A stretch of DNA of 64,000 bases from Mycolicibacterium sp. CR10 (GTDB lineage: Bacteria > Actinomycetota > Actinomycetes > Mycobacteriales > Mycobacteriaceae). Below the pieces are notes generated by a model. The model searched no databases. It saw only the letters and a program-made list of their open reading frames with translations, and was not told the origin of the DNA. Below, one piece after another: positions 1 to 9,148 of this stretch. Made by a program: the position numbers and the translations under genes. Position 1 is the stretch's first letter, and every line of letters begins with the position of its first letter. Location: positions 146,107-210,106 of the forward strand of contig NZ_STGE01000074.1 of assembly GCF_005222675.1 (NCBI RefSeq), written 5' to 3'.

Positions 1-999
1 TGGGCCACCGCAGTGCGCTATCAGGCCTTGTTCGCCGAGGCGGGTGGTCTCTCGGTCGGCAATGACGTGACGGTGTCGGGCATCAAGGTCGGCTCGGTAT
101 CGTCGATCGGACTCGACAACGGTGACGCGCTCGTCGGTTTCACCATCGACGGCAAATATGCGCTCGGCTCCGACACCACCGCCCACATCCGGACCGGAAC
201 CCTGCTCGGCGAGCGGCTGTTGGCACTGGAGTCCGACGGCAGCGGCAGCCTCGATCGGCACCGCCCCATTCCGACGTCACGGACGTCGTCCCCGTACTCG
301 CTGACCGATGCGGTCAGTGAGCTGACGACCAACACCGCAGACACCGACACCGCGTCCCTGAACCAGTCGCTGGACACACTGGCCGCGACGCTCGATCAGA
401 TCTCGCCCCAATTGGGGCCGACGTTCGATGGCCTGTCACGACTGTCGAAATCTCTGAACAATCGCAATGAAAGCCTGACCGAGCTGCTGAAGACCGCGGG
501 CGACGTCACCGGGATCTTCTCCGAGCGCAGTAGGCAGGTCAACCAGCTGATCCTGAACTCCAACGATCTTCTCGCGGTCCTCGATGAGCGTCGGTACGCG
601 ATCACCAGCCTGCTGGCCAACACGTCGGCGGTGTCACGGGAGCTGACGGGCGTGGTTGCCGACAACGAGAAGGAGCTGGCCCCAGCACTGGAAAGACTCA
701 ACTCGGTGACGGCGATGCTGGAGAAGAACCGCGACGCTCTGGCCAAGATCCTGCCCGGTGCTGCGAAGTACTACCTGACGCAGGGTGAGATCGTCTCGAA
801 CGGCGCGTATTACAACGCGTTGGTTCCCAATATTCAACCCGCGCAGTTGCTCCAGCCGTTCCTCGATTACGCGTTCGGCTTCCGCCGCGGTGTCGATGCC
901 GGTCAGCCGCCGGACAACGCCGGTCCGCGTGCGGAGCTTCCATTCCCGTACAACAGCCTTCCTCAGCCAGGAGACCTTCCCAATGATGGCAACCCGTAA
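1..999 (+). CDS. mceC: MceC-like Mce family protein, 5' truncated by window edge
   Basis: The frame is open from base 1, so the gene starts upstream and about the first 40-50 residues (the membrane anchor) are missing. The visible part begins inside the MlaD/Mce domain, with the typical GNDVTVSGIKVGSV segment near its start and a GERLLALE strand further on. A long helical region follows, with repeated DTL/LDE/NRD-type heptads, and then a short proline-rich tail. Mce proteins form the periplasm-spanning part of an ABC-type lipid importer with YrbE permeases. Position before mceD, mceE and mceF identifies it as the C subunit. The substrate and the mce locus number cannot be read from the sequence. 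Its end overlaps mceD by 17 bases. Confidence 0.88.
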   Translation, partial: WATAVRYQALFAEAGGLSVGNDVTVSGIKVGSVSSIGLDNGDALVGFTIDGKYALGSDTTAHIRTGTLLGERLLALESDGSGSLDRHRPIPTSRTSSPYSLTDAVSELTTNTADTDTASLNQSLDTLAATLDQISPQLGPTFDGLSRLSKSLNNRNESLTELLKTAGDVTGIFSERSRQVNQLILNSNDLLAVLDERRYAITSLLANTSAVSRELTGVVADNEKELAPALERLNSVTAMLEKNRDALAKILPGAAKYYLTQGEIVSNGAYYNALVPNIQPAQLLQPFLDYAFGFRRGVDAGQPPDNAGPRAELPFPYNSLPQPGDLPNDGNP

Positions 1000-2473
1000 G
1001 CGGGTGGTGGCCAGCACGGCGCTGCTGCTGGCCATCCTGCTGATCGCAGGCGCCGCCTTCCTCGTTCGTCAGGTGTTCTTCGCACCGATGACCATCACGG
1101 CGTACTTCCCGACGGCGACCGCCATCTACCCCGGTGACGAGGTGCGGGTGGCGGGGGTCAAGGTCGGCAAGATCGACAAGATCGAACCTGAGGGCACCCA
1201 GGCGAGGATGACCCTCAAGATCGATCGCGGTGTGCCGCTTCCGGCCGATGCCAAGGCCGTGATCGTCGCGCAGAATCTTGTTGCGGCCCGCTACGTTCAG
1301 CTCACACCGTCCTACCGGACCGGCGACGGACCCACCATGGATGACGGTGCGGTGATCGACAGCAAGCGGACCGCCGTCCCCGTGGAGTGGGACGAGGTCA
1401 AGACGCAGTTGATGCGCCTGGCAACCGATTTGGGGCCCCAGACCGGGGTTTCGGGCACGTCCATCTCCCGATTCGTCGACAGTGCCGCCAATGCCCTCGG
1501 CGGTAACGGTGAAAAGCTGCGCTCGACGCTCACACAACTGTCCGGTGCGGCGCGCATTTTCGCCGAGGGCAGCGGCAACATCGTCGACATCATCACCAAC
1601 CTGCAGATTTTCGTGTCCGCGCTTCGGGACAGCAAGCAGCAGATCGTCCTGTTCGAGAACCGCCTGGCAAGCCTGACCAGTGTCGTCAACGACAGTAGGT
1701 CCGATCTGGACGGGGCACTATCCGATCTGTCGGTTGCCATCGGCGAGGTCCAGCGCTTCGTCGCCGGCAGTCGCAACCAGACGGCCGAGCAGATTCAGCG
1801 ACTGGGCAGCCTCACTCAGATCCTGGTGGACAATCGACTGGCGTTCGAGAACGTTCTGCACATCACGCCGAACGCGATCGCCAACTTCGAGAACATCTAC
1901 TACCCCAATGGCGGATCGGTCACCGGTGCGTTCTCGCTCGCGAACTTCTCCAACCCGGTGTCGTTCGTCTGCGGCCTGATCGGTGGCATCGCGAACACCA
2001 CCGCGCCCGAGACGGCCAAACTCTGCGCGAACTACCTCGGACCGGCGCTGCGCCTGCTCAGCTTCAACAATCTTCCGTTCCCGATCAACGCCTATCTGAG
2101 GCCGGCCATCAGTCCGGAACGGTTGATCTACACCGATCCCAAGCTCGCACCGGGAGGTGCCGGACCGGGCGACGCCCCCGAGCCTCCTCCGACGGTGTCG
2201 GCCTATACCGGTCAGGGCGACATTCCACCGCCTCCGGGCTGGAACCAGCCTCCCGGTCCGCCGGGAATCTATGCGCCGTCGCCCGATCCTGACGCACCCG
2301 CGATTCCATCGCCGGCGTTGTTCCCGCGGGCACCGCTTCCGGGACCTCCGAACATCCTGACCAACATCCCAGCGGGGCCCCAAACCGTCGACGGATTGCT
2401 GCTGCCGCCGACCCCGGCTCCGGCCGGCCCGCCGGCGCCACTGCTGCCTGCGGAAGGGGCGCCGCCAGCATGA
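983..2473 (+). CDS. mceD: MceD-like Mce family protein
   Basis: This 496-residue Mce subunit has an N-terminal signal-anchor (VVASTALLLAILLIAGAAFLV), an MlaD/Mce domain with PGDEVRVAGVKVGKID, a long helical stretch, and a tail of about 130 residues very rich in proline. ATG codons at 983 and 986 both fit; an AGGAGA ribosome site lies about 8 bases upstream, inside mceC. The open frame extends further upstream but has no Mce-like sequence there. The 3' end overlaps mceE in an ATGA arrangement, so translation is probably coupled. The protein should form part of the hetero-hexameric Mce tube that carries lipids across the cell envelope. The proline-rich tail is common in mycobacterial MceD proteins. 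Confidence 0.88.
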   Translation: MMATRKRVVASTALLLAILLIAGAAFLVRQVFFAPMTITAYFPTATAIYPGDEVRVAGVKVGKIDKIEPEGTQARMTLKIDRGVPLPADAKAVIVAQNLVAARYVQLTPSYRTGDGPTMDDGAVIDSKRTAVPVEWDEVKTQLMRLATDLGPQTGVSGTSISRFVDSAANALGGNGEKLRSTLTQLSGAARIFAEGSGNIVDIITNLQIFVSALRDSKQQIVLFENRLASLTSVVNDSRSDLDGALSDLSVAIGEVQRFVAGSRNQTAEQIQRLGSLTQILVDNRLAFENVLHITPNAIANFENIYYPNGGSVTGAFSLANFSNPVSFVCGLIGGIANTTAPETAKLCANYLGPALRLLSFNNLPFPINAYLRPAISPERLIYTDPKLAPGGAGPGDAPEPPPTVSAYTGQGDIPPPPGWNQPPGPPGIYAPSPDPDAPAIPSPALFPRAPLPGPPNILTNIPAGPQTVDGLLLPPTPAPAGPPAPLLPAEGAPPA

Positions 2474-3801
2474 TGCGGAACGGTCGGATGAAGCACGTGG
2501 TCGCCGTCGGGTCGTGCGTTGCGCTGACCATGACGGGCTGCGCCTTTCAGGGCGTGAACTCCCTGCCCCTGCCCGGCGCCGTGGGGCGTGGGCCCGACGC
2601 GGTCACCTATCACGTCGAGGTGGCGAATGTCTCGACGCTGGAGTCGAATTCGCCGGTCCTGATCAACGACGTCGTGGTCGGCAGTGTCGGGAAGATGACG
2701 GTCAAGGATTGGCACGCCGATGTCGAGATCGCGATCAAACCGGACGTGGTGGTGCCCGCCAACGCCGTGGCGACGGTCGGACAGACCAGCCTGCTGGGAT
2801 CGATGCACCTGGCGCTCAACCCGCCGCTGGGCGAGAAGCCGACCGGACGGATGCAGCCCGGTGCGGTTGTGCCGCTGAATGATTCGTCGACCTATCCGTC
2901 GACCGAACGGACGCTGTCCTCACTGTCCACCGTCGTCAATGGCGGCGGTCTGGGTCAGATCGGTGACATCATCCACAACTTCAACATCGCGTTGTCCGGG
3001 CGCGAACCGGAAATGCGCGAACTCCTGACCCGACTCGACGACTTCGTCGGAGTCCTTGACGCGCAACGCGACAACATCATCGCGACCATTCAAGATTTGA
3101 AGCGAGTCGCGGGGACCTTCGCCGGGCAGAACGACGTCATCGAGCGGGCGCTCAAGGACATTCCGCCGGCGCTGGACGTGCTGATCAGGGAACGGCCGAA
3201 CTTCACCACTGCGCTGGAGAAGCTCGGGACATTCAGCGACACCGCCTCCGGTCTGGTCAACGACGCCGGCGACGATCTGGTGAAGAACCTGGAGAACCTG
3301 GGACCGATCCTCGGTGCGCTCGCCGACATCGGACCGGACCTCAACCTGGCGCTGCTCTGGGCCACCGCCTTCCCCTATGGCCCGACGTTCGCCGACCGCG
3401 TCACCCGGGGTGACTACATCAACCTGTTCGCCACGTTCGACCTCACCTATCCGCGGCTGAAGAAGACGCTCTTGCTCGGGACCCGGTGGGGCGACGAGAA
3501 CGCCAAACTGATTCCGGCTCCAGGAGATCCCTACTACTTGAACTACACGTACGACCCGATGAAGATCGGTGTCGCGCCGCCACCGAGCGAAGCGATGCCG
3601 CCTCCGCCGGCGGGCGCGGTACCTGCACCGACCGAACCGATTCTGCCGGTGGTCCCGCCCCCACCTGCCGCGCCCTGGTTGCCCCAGGCGCAGGCGATCA
3701 CGCAGTCGCAGATCTTCGCCGGGCCCTACGGCGCTGAGGCGCCTGCACCACCCGCCGCGCCGCCGGCACCCGTCTCACCGACACCCGGAGGTGGTGGCTG
3801 A
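2470..3801 (+). CDS. mceE: MceE-like Mce family lipoprotein
   Basis: This 443-residue protein begins with a lipoprotein signal peptide ending in the lipobox MTGC, with the acylated cysteine at about residue 24. An Mce domain follows (VLINDVVVGSVGKM), then the helical region, then a proline/alanine-rich C-terminus. In mycobacterial mce operons the fifth subunit is usually the lipoprotein (LprK-like), which matches its position here. It probably tethers the importer tube to the membrane. The start overlaps the mceD stop by four bases and the stop overlaps the mceF start by one base. Confidence 0.9.
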   Translation: MMRNGRMKHVVAVGSCVALTMTGCAFQGVNSLPLPGAVGRGPDAVTYHVEVANVSTLESNSPVLINDVVVGSVGKMTVKDWHADVEIAIKPDVVVPANAVATVGQTSLLGSMHLALNPPLGEKPTGRMQPGAVVPLNDSSTYPSTERTLSSLSTVVNGGGLGQIGDIIHNFNIALSGREPEMRELLTRLDDFVGVLDAQRDNIIATIQDLKRVAGTFAGQNDVIERALKDIPPALDVLIRERPNFTTALEKLGTFSDTASGLVNDAGDDLVKNLENLGPILGALADIGPDLNLALLWATAFPYGPTFADRVTRGDYINLFATFDLTYPRLKKTLLLGTRWGDENAKLIPAPGDPYYLNYTYDPMKIGVAPPPSEAMPPPPAGAVPAPTEPILPVVPPPPAAPWLPQAQAITQSQIFAGPYGAEAPAPPAAPPAPVSPTPGGGG

Positions 3802-5435
3802 TGCTGACCCGTTTCGTCCGAAATCAGTTGATCATCTTCACAATCGCAGCGATCGTCGGTGTTGCGGTGATGCTCTTCGCCTACATGCAGGTGCCCACAC
3901 TGCTCGGAGTTGGTCGTCTGACTGTGAAGCTGGAGTTGCCGGCTTCCGGTGGGCTCTACCGCTTCAGCAACGTCACGTACCGCGGTGTCCAGATCGGCAA
4001 GGTGACGGGGATCGAACTGACCGAGACCGGTGCGGAGGCGACGTTGTCGCTCGAGACCTCGCCGAAGATCCCGGCGGATCTGAAGGCCGAGGTGCGCAGC
4101 GTGTCCGCGGTCGGCGAGCAGTATGTCGATCTTCGCCCGCTCACCGACGACGGCCCCTACCTGGAGGACGGGGCGCGAATCCCGGTGTCCGCGACCACCA
4201 TCCCGCAGCAAGTCGGGCCGATGCTCGACCAGATGAGCGCGCTGGTGGACAGCCTGCCGAAGGACAGGATCCCCGACCTGCTCGACGAGACGTTCAAGGC
4301 GTTCAACGGTGCCGGACCTGAGTTCGGTTCGTTACTGGACTCTGCGTCCACGGTGACCAAGGACCTCAACGGGGTCTCCGACCAGATGCGTGGGCTCATC
4401 GATGACGCGGGGCCACTGCTGGATTCACAGGCCGAGACCACCGACGCGATCCGTACCTGGTCCCGCAGTCTGGCCGGCGTCACGGAACAGGTCAATCAGA
4501 ACGACCCAGAACTGCGGTCGATCCTGCAGAACGGTCCGGGGTTCGCGCAGGAGGTCACGTCACTGCTGGATCAGGTGAAGCCGACGCTGCCGATCCTGCT
4601 CGCGAACCTCAACACCGTGGGTCAGATACTCGTCACGTACAACCCGTCGCTGGAACAACTCCTCGTGCTGTTTCCCGGAATCATCGCCGCGCAGCAGTCT
4701 TTCGGGCTTCCGAAGAACAATCCCACAGGCCTGCCCGCCGGCGACTTCGCGCTCACCGTGGCTGACCCGCCGGCGTGCACGGTCGGATTCCTGCCGCCGT
4801 CGCAGTGGCGCAGTCCGGAGGACGAGACCACGCTCGACACCCCCGACGGGTTGTACTGCAAGCTTCCGCAGGACTCGCCGCTCAACGTCCGGGGCGCCCG
4901 CAACTACCCGTGCATGCAGTACCCCGGCAAGCGTGCCCCGACAGTGGAACTCTGCAACGACCCCAAGGGATTTCAGCCCTTGGCGGTACGCCAGCACTAC
5001 CTGGGGCCCTCTCCGTTCGATCCGAACCTGATCGCACAGGGGGTACCGCCCGATACTCGGGTGGACGCCGACGATCGGATCTTCGCACCGGTGGAGGGCA
5101 CGCCTCTGCCGCGCGGAGCAGCGCCTGCCAGCGCACCTGTCCCCAGCGCACCTGTCCCCGGCGCGCCTGCGCCGGTGCCGGTGCAACCTGCGGTCGCGCC
5201 ACCTCCGGGCAACTCCTTCAACGGCACGCCGATACCCGCTGTCCCGCCGCCTCCGGGCGCGGTGCCCGCCGCACCGAGTGCCTTCGACGGCAACGCTTCT
5301 GGACCCTCTGTCGCCAGTGCGACCTACGACCCGGCTACAGGCCAGTACCTGACGCCAGACGGTCAACTTCTCCAGCAGACGAACCTGGCCGCGGGGGCAG
5401 CGCCCAAGACGTGGAAGGACCTGCTCCCGACCTGA
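3801..5435 (+). CDS. mceF: MceF-like Mce family protein, last gene of the mce operon
   Basis: This 544-residue protein has an N-terminal membrane anchor (IIFTIAAIVGVAVMLFAYMQV) and an Mce domain (GLYRFSNVTYRGVQIGKVTGIEL). A long helical region follows, then a segment with four to five cysteines (residues about 320-375) and a proline/alanine-rich tail ending in a TWKDLLP motif typical of MceF. The start codon overlaps the mceE stop (TGATG), so it is the last translationally coupled gene of the operon. No Mas gene follows directly: the two Mas-type genes lie about 10.7 kb further on, beyond a catabolic gene set. No clear terminator hairpin is visible in the 19 bases before the convergent neighbour. 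Confidence 0.9.
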   Translation: MLTRFVRNQLIIFTIAAIVGVAVMLFAYMQVPTLLGVGRLTVKLELPASGGLYRFSNVTYRGVQIGKVTGIELTETGAEATLSLETSPKIPADLKAEVRSVSAVGEQYVDLRPLTDDGPYLEDGARIPVSATTIPQQVGPMLDQMSALVDSLPKDRIPDLLDETFKAFNGAGPEFGSLLDSASTVTKDLNGVSDQMRGLIDDAGPLLDSQAETTDAIRTWSRSLAGVTEQVNQNDPELRSILQNGPGFAQEVTSLLDQVKPTLPILLANLNTVGQILVTYNPSLEQLLVLFPGIIAAQQSFGLPKNNPTGLPAGDFALTVADPPACTVGFLPPSQWRSPEDETTLDTPDGLYCKLPQDSPLNVRGARNYPCMQYPGKRAPTVELCNDPKGFQPLAVRQHYLGPSPFDPNLIAQGVPPDTRVDADDRIFAPVEGTPLPRGAAPASAPVPSAPVPGAPAPVPVQPAVAPPPGNSFNGTPIPAVPPPPGAVPAAPSAFDGNASGPSVASATYDPATGQYLTPDGQLLQQTNLAAGAAPKTWKDLLPT

Positions 5436-5454
5436 GCGGTGTCAGGCGGATCGT

Positions 5455-5973
5455 TCAGGACAGCTTGGTGACTGACACGGGTAGTTCGATGACGACGGGC
5501 TTATTGACGCCGCACGCGCCGCTGTCGGTCTTGGTGTTGTTGCGACCCGCCATGAACTGGATGTCCTTGGCCACCGTCTCCTGGGTTGCGGGGTCGACAC
5601 CCCACAGCAGATAGAACTGGTGGCCGTCGGCGAAGGTCCCATCGGGGCACGGCACCCAGTTGGGCACAGTGCGTTCGACGTAGTAGAAGGAATCGAGCCT
5701 GAGCGTGCCGGTCCAGCCCTGGTCGCTTGTCACCTCTCCGGTGCAGGAGATCGGACTCACGCAGGTCGACGAGACAGTCCAAGTCTCGAGCACCGACTGC
5801 TGTTTGAACTTGACCTCGTTGGTCCGCGCCCACTCGCCATCCGAGAACACCCGGTAGGTTCCGTTGAGCTCGGTCCCGAAGTTCGATGCATGAGCCGACG
5901 GCGCCCCGCCGAGACTGCCCAACACGGCAATCGCCGTCCCCGCCATGGAACCGATCACTCGTACAGCACGCAT
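5455..5973 (-). CDS. conserved secreted mycobacterial protein of unknown function
   Basis: The 172-residue product has a clean Sec signal peptide (GTAIAVLGSLGGAPSAHA, cleavage after about residue 29) and then a small domain rich in Trp, Tyr and Cys (NGTYRVFSDGEW, TCVSPISCTGEVTS, NWVPCPDG). The four to five cysteines in the mature part suggest disulphides in the cell wall or outside the cell. The protein is similar in style to conserved mycobacterial secreted proteins, but no function is known to me. It converges with mceF, 19 bases away. A TAGGCT box ends six bases before the ATG, so the mRNA may be leaderless. Confidence 0.75.
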   Translation of the reverse strand: MRAVRVIGSMAGTAIAVLGSLGGAPSAHASNFGTELNGTYRVFSDGEWARTNEVKFKQQSVLETWTVSSTCVSPISCTGEVTSDQGWTGTLRLDSFYYVERTVPNWVPCPDGTFADGHQFYLLWGVDPATQETVAKDIQFMAGRNNTKTDSGACGVNKPVVIELPVSVTKLS

Positions 5974-6047
5974 GCACGTAGCCTAATCCGGCCCAGAGTA
6001 ATGCTCTCTGAAAGTGAGAATTTCGTTGCCGCACATGTGAAAATGGT

Positions 6048-6449
6048 GTGGTGCGGACCTTTGTTGCAGTGCTTGCTGCCGTAGTAGCGCCCGCGTTGGT
6101 TCTGACCGCGGCGCCTGTGTCGGCTCAGCCACCTCCACCGCCGCCGGGCGCCGACTGCAACTATCCCAACTGCACGCCCGGCATCGTTCCCCGAGTCGTG
6201 CTGGGGTCCTACTGCAACAACACCACCTATTTCGTGTTCGGGGTCACCGACTGGGGACGGCTGGTGTTCTGTGGTTCGCCAAGGCGATACGAGCCGCGCT
6301 GGTTCCGTTCACCCGAGATGCACGGGATCAAGAACGAAGGCGACCTGTGCCCGGCGCTTGAAGGCCAAGTCGCCCAGGCTCCGGATGGTCTGTTCCTGAC
6401 GTGCGTCGCGAGGGACAACAAGTCCGCCTGGGAGCGCGGCGACCTCTGA
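6048..6449 (+). CDS. small secreted Cys-containing protein of unknown function
   Basis: This 133-residue protein starts with a signal peptide (VAVLAAVVAPALVLTAAPVSAQ) followed by a proline run and a mature part with six cysteines (DCNYPNC, YCNNTTYFVFGVTDWG, LVFCG, GDLCPAL, LTCVA). Either of two adjacent GTG codons (6048 or 6051) could start it. It is divergent from the secreted protein upstream and converges with the next gene. The cysteine count suggests a disulphide-stabilised exported domain. I do not recognise a characterised family. Confidence 0.65.
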   Translation: MVRTFVAVLAAVVAPALVLTAAPVSAQPPPPPPGADCNYPNCTPGIVPRVVLGSYCNNTTYFVFGVTDWGRLVFCGSPRRYEPRWFRSPEMHGIKNEGDLCPALEGQVAQAPDGLFLTCVARDNKSAWERGDL

Positions 6450-6458
6450 GCCCCGTGC

Positions 6459-6905
6459 TCACCACGGGCGCAGCGAGCAGAGCGCTCCTTTGATACCCGA
6501 GTCGGTCGCGACCACCACATCGTCGACACGCAGCTCGCACACGAAGCCCGGGTCGCCCAGAGGCACCGTCGTGGCGGTGGGAAGGCTGACCACCACCATG
6601 GCCCACTGGTCGGGGTTCGCCAGCATGGCATCGAACGTCCACGCCTTACCCGGTCCGAGGTTGGCCTCGACGTTGGGGCTGTAAAGGTATGGGTTGTGGC
6701 TGTATTCGGCCCAGTTCGGCGGGTCGACCTCGCGGTAGTAGATCTCGGCGTTGACGATGTCCTGGCTGGCACCCACGGTGTAGCGCACGTGATGCAGGGC
6801 GGGCTGGGCGCCGGCCGGCGCGCCTGCGACGACGGCGCTCGCCGCGAACATGCCGACCGCGGACGCGACGACGAGTGGAAACGGCTTGTAGAACAGCATT
6901 TTCAA
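6459..6905 (-). CDS. secreted MmpS-like protein
   Basis: The 148-residue product has a signal peptide (about residues 1-33, ending in AGAQPA). Its single beta-rich domain resembles the C-terminal part of MmpS proteins: an opening VRYTVGAS strand, a central W-x-F-D strand, then a VCELRVDD and CSLRPW pair whose two cysteines could form a disulphide. MmpS proteins are normally partners of MmpL transporters, but no mmpL is nearby. An ATG at 6905 preceded by TAAGAT six bases upstream fits a leaderless transcript. The family link is by eye and is the weakest part of this call. Confidence 0.6.
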   Translation of the reverse strand: MKMLFYKPFPLVVASAVGMFAASAVVAGAPAGAQPALHHVRYTVGASQDIVNAEIYYREVDPPNWAEYSHNPYLYSPNVEANLGPGKAWTFDAMLANPDQWAMVVVSLPTATTVPLGDPGFVCELRVDDVVVATDSGIKGALCSLRPW

Positions 6906-6959
6906 ATCTTAGAACGCTGCTTCCTGTGATGTGTCCCGATTGGAAAGTGCTGTCTGTCG

Positions 6960-8249
6960 CTACGTGACCGGCGTGAATTTGATGTTGATCTCGGTGAGCC
7001 CGCGCAGGATGAAGGTGGGCTCGTAGTTGTAACTCCGCTGCCCGGCCGGTCCGTGCTTCTCCTCGTCGATGGTGATGTCGGCCATCCGGTCGAGGATGCG
7101 CTCGATCGACACGCGTCCCTCGACGCGCGCCAGTGGGCCGCCCGGGCAGGAGTGCGCGCCGCGGCCGAAAGCGATGTGCTCGCGCACGTTCTTGCGGTCG
7201 AGATCGAACTCGTGGGGGTGGTCGAACTTGCCGGGGTCGCGATTGACGGCGCCGGGGCACACCATCAGGGTGGTGCCTGCGGGCACGTCCATGCCGCCGA
7301 CGGTGGTGTGCTTCTTCGCCAGCCGGAACTGGCTTTTCACCGGAGCGTCCATCCGCAGCGCCTCCTCGACGAAGATCGGGATGCGGCTGCGGTCCTTGCG
7401 GAGCGTCTCTTGGATGTCGGGGTGGTCGCCGAGCACCTTCAACGATGCGGACAGCAGTTTGGTGGTGGTCTCCTGGCCCGCGGCGAACAGGAACGTCGCC
7501 GAGCGGGCGACCTCGAGGACAGGGGGCGTCGAACCGTCCGGGTACTTGGCGGTGGCCAGCGCGGTCAGCACGTCGTCGCGGGGGGACTCGCGTCGTTCCT
7601 CGAGGTAGGCGACGAACGTCTCGTCGAGCCACTCCAGCGGGTTGGTTCCGACCAAGTCGTCGTGATCGAGCGAGCCGACGATGGCACCCGGTCGCGGCGC
7701 GCCGAGAACGGTGCGGAACCGCGTGTGGTCCTCCTCGGGCACGCCCAGGAGATCGGCGATCACGAGCATCGAGAACGGCTTGGCGTAGGCGGTCAGGAAC
7801 TCGCACTGGCCGACAGGTTCCCTGCGGAAGATGTCGTCCAAGACCTCGTCGGCGAGCCGCCACATGAAGTCCTCGTTCTCCTTCAGTCGGCTCGGGGTGA
7901 GCAACCGGTTGAGGAGTGAGCGCGCGTTGGTGTGGTCGGGCGGGTCCATCGTCACCATGTGCTCGAACATCGGCATCAGCGGCCGGTGCTCGGTGATCTG
8001 ATCGGTGATGTCGTCGCCCTCGGGGGTGAACGGCAACGGCGGGAACGGGCCTGCCACAGCAATACACGACGAGAACGTGTCCGTGTCCTTGAGCACCGTC
8101 GCCGCCTCGTCGTACCCGGTGATCGCGAGCACGCCGTAGTTCGGTTCCTTGACGATCGGGCATTTGCTGCGCAGGTGATCGAAGTACGGGTGCGGGTCCG
8201 GCACAAGAGACTGATCGGTGAAGTAGTCGATCGTGTCGAAGTCGCTCAT
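6960..8249 (-). CDS. cytochrome P450
   Basis: This 429-residue haem monooxygenase has all the P450 landmarks: the I-helix oxygen-binding motif AAGQETTT, the K-helix EEALR motif, and the haem loop FGRGAHSCPGG with the thiolate cysteine near residue 368. The ATG at 8249 is preceded by GGGAGG at a good distance; an in-frame extension of 24 codons upstream would run into the operator and is unlikely. It is divergent from a TetR gene, with a near-perfect palindrome between them. Neighbouring acyl-CoA ligases, crotonase and Ltp2-like enzyme suggest it hydroxylates a lipid, terpenoid or steroid-like side chain before CoA activation. No ferredoxin gene is adjacent, and the substrate is unknown. Confidence 0.93.
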   Translation of the reverse strand: MSDFDTIDYFTDQSLVPDPHPYFDHLRSKCPIVKEPNYGVLAITGYDEAATVLKDTDTFSSCIAVAGPFPPLPFTPEGDDITDQITEHRPLMPMFEHMVTMDPPDHTNARSLLNRLLTPSRLKENEDFMWRLADEVLDDIFRREPVGQCEFLTAYAKPFSMLVIADLLGVPEEDHTRFRTVLGAPRPGAIVGSLDHDDLVGTNPLEWLDETFVAYLEERRESPRDDVLTALATAKYPDGSTPPVLEVARSATFLFAAGQETTTKLLSASLKVLGDHPDIQETLRKDRSRIPIFVEEALRMDAPVKSQFRLAKKHTTVGGMDVPAGTTLMVCPGAVNRDPGKFDHPHEFDLDRKNVREHIAFGRGAHSCPGGPLARVEGRVSIERILDRMADITIDEEKHGPAGQRSYNYEPTFILRGLTEINIKFTPVT

Positions 8250-8310
8250 GAGCAGTGCCTCCCGGGGCTGGCGGGTGTGTGGTTTCGCGGGTTTGCGAAT
8301 TCCGTCGAGA

Positions 8311-8332
8311 ATGCTGAGCATCTGCTTAGCAT
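8311..8332. promoter_or_regulatory. palindromic operator between P450 and TetR genes
   Basis: Two 10-base arms, ATGCTGAGCA and TGCTTAGCAT, flank a TC spacer and form a 22-bp inverted repeat with one mismatch. Each arm contains its own mini-palindrome TGCTNAGCA, and the two copies are 11 bp apart, one helical turn. It lies 62 bases before the P450 start and about 118 before the TetR start. This is the expected layout for a TetR regulator controlling itself and the divergent enzyme gene. The binding protein is inferred from position only. Confidence 0.65.
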
Positions 8333-8449
8333 GGTGTAAGAGTTAGGGTCAAGATTCGGGGCGACGTCGGTGTCACGATCTGAGCGACGATGCGGATCGG
8401 AACAGCGTGACCCCGGGGAACGAGCATCGGCTAAGAAGCGGGAGTGGGT

Positions 8450-9103
8450 ATGGCATCGCCGCGACGAATCGGGGCGCCGGACGCGAAGAACCGCGTCGTG
8501 CTGCTCGATGCTGCGGAACAGTTGCTGATCGAGGAGGGCTACGCCGCGGTCACGTCGCGGCGGGTCGCTGACCGGGCCGGCCTCAAGCCGCAACTGGTGC
8601 ACTACTACTTCCGGACCATGGAGGATCTGTTCCTGGCAGTGTTTCGTCGCAGGGCCGAAGAAGGTCTGGCGGTACTCGCCACGGCCCTGCAGACGCCACA
8701 GCCGTTGTGGGCGCTGTGGCGGTTCAGTACGGCACCCGAGGCCACCCGCTTGACGATGGAGTTCATGGGTCTTGCCAATCACCGCAAAGCCCTGCGGGCC
8801 GAGATCGTCTACTACGCAGAACGTTTCCGGGAGGAACAGAACAAGGCGATCGCCAGCGCGCTGCGTCGCCATGGAATCGATGACACCGCGGTCCCGCCGG
8901 TCGTGTGGACGGTCTTCGCGACGAGCGTGTCGCAGGCCATGGTGATGGAACGTGCGCTGGGAATGTCCACCGGGCACGCGGAGACCTTCGAATTCTGTGA
9001 GCAGTGGCTGCGCCGTCTCGAGGGTGAGCCGCCTCCTGCACCGGGCGACGCCGACGGATCGTCCGCCCTGGCAGCCTCTGCCCGCAGCTCTCACCGGGGA
9101 TAG
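8450..9103 (+). CDS. TetR family transcriptional regulator
   Basis: This 217-residue protein has an N-terminal TetR helix-turn-helix at about residues 14-60 (LLDAAEQLLIEEGYAAVTSRRVADRAG, then LVHYYFRTMEDLF) and an all-helical ligand-binding domain. The ATG at 8450 follows GGGAG by six bases; a GTG two codons earlier is possible. It probably represses the divergent P450 and possibly the rest of the catabolic island until a CoA thioester or lipid inducer is present. Its own promoter region contains the palindrome at 8311-8332. Confidence 0.88.
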   Translation: MASPRRIGAPDAKNRVVLLDAAEQLLIEEGYAAVTSRRVADRAGLKPQLVHYYFRTMEDLFLAVFRRRAEEGLAVLATALQTPQPLWALWRFSTAPEATRLTMEFMGLANHRKALRAEIVYYAERFREEQNKAIASALRRHGIDDTAVPPVVWTVFATSVSQAMVMERALGMSTGHAETFEFCEQWLRRLEGEPPPAPGDADGSSALAASARSSHRG

Positions 9104-9148
9104 CTCACTACTGCCACCGATGCCCACACACGGGTGATCGTCAAACGT

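Noticed and set aside
1..5435. Assigning the mce operon a number (mce1 to mce8)
   Set aside because: The yrbE genes and the first Mce subunits are outside the window, and subunits are too similar to separate by eye.
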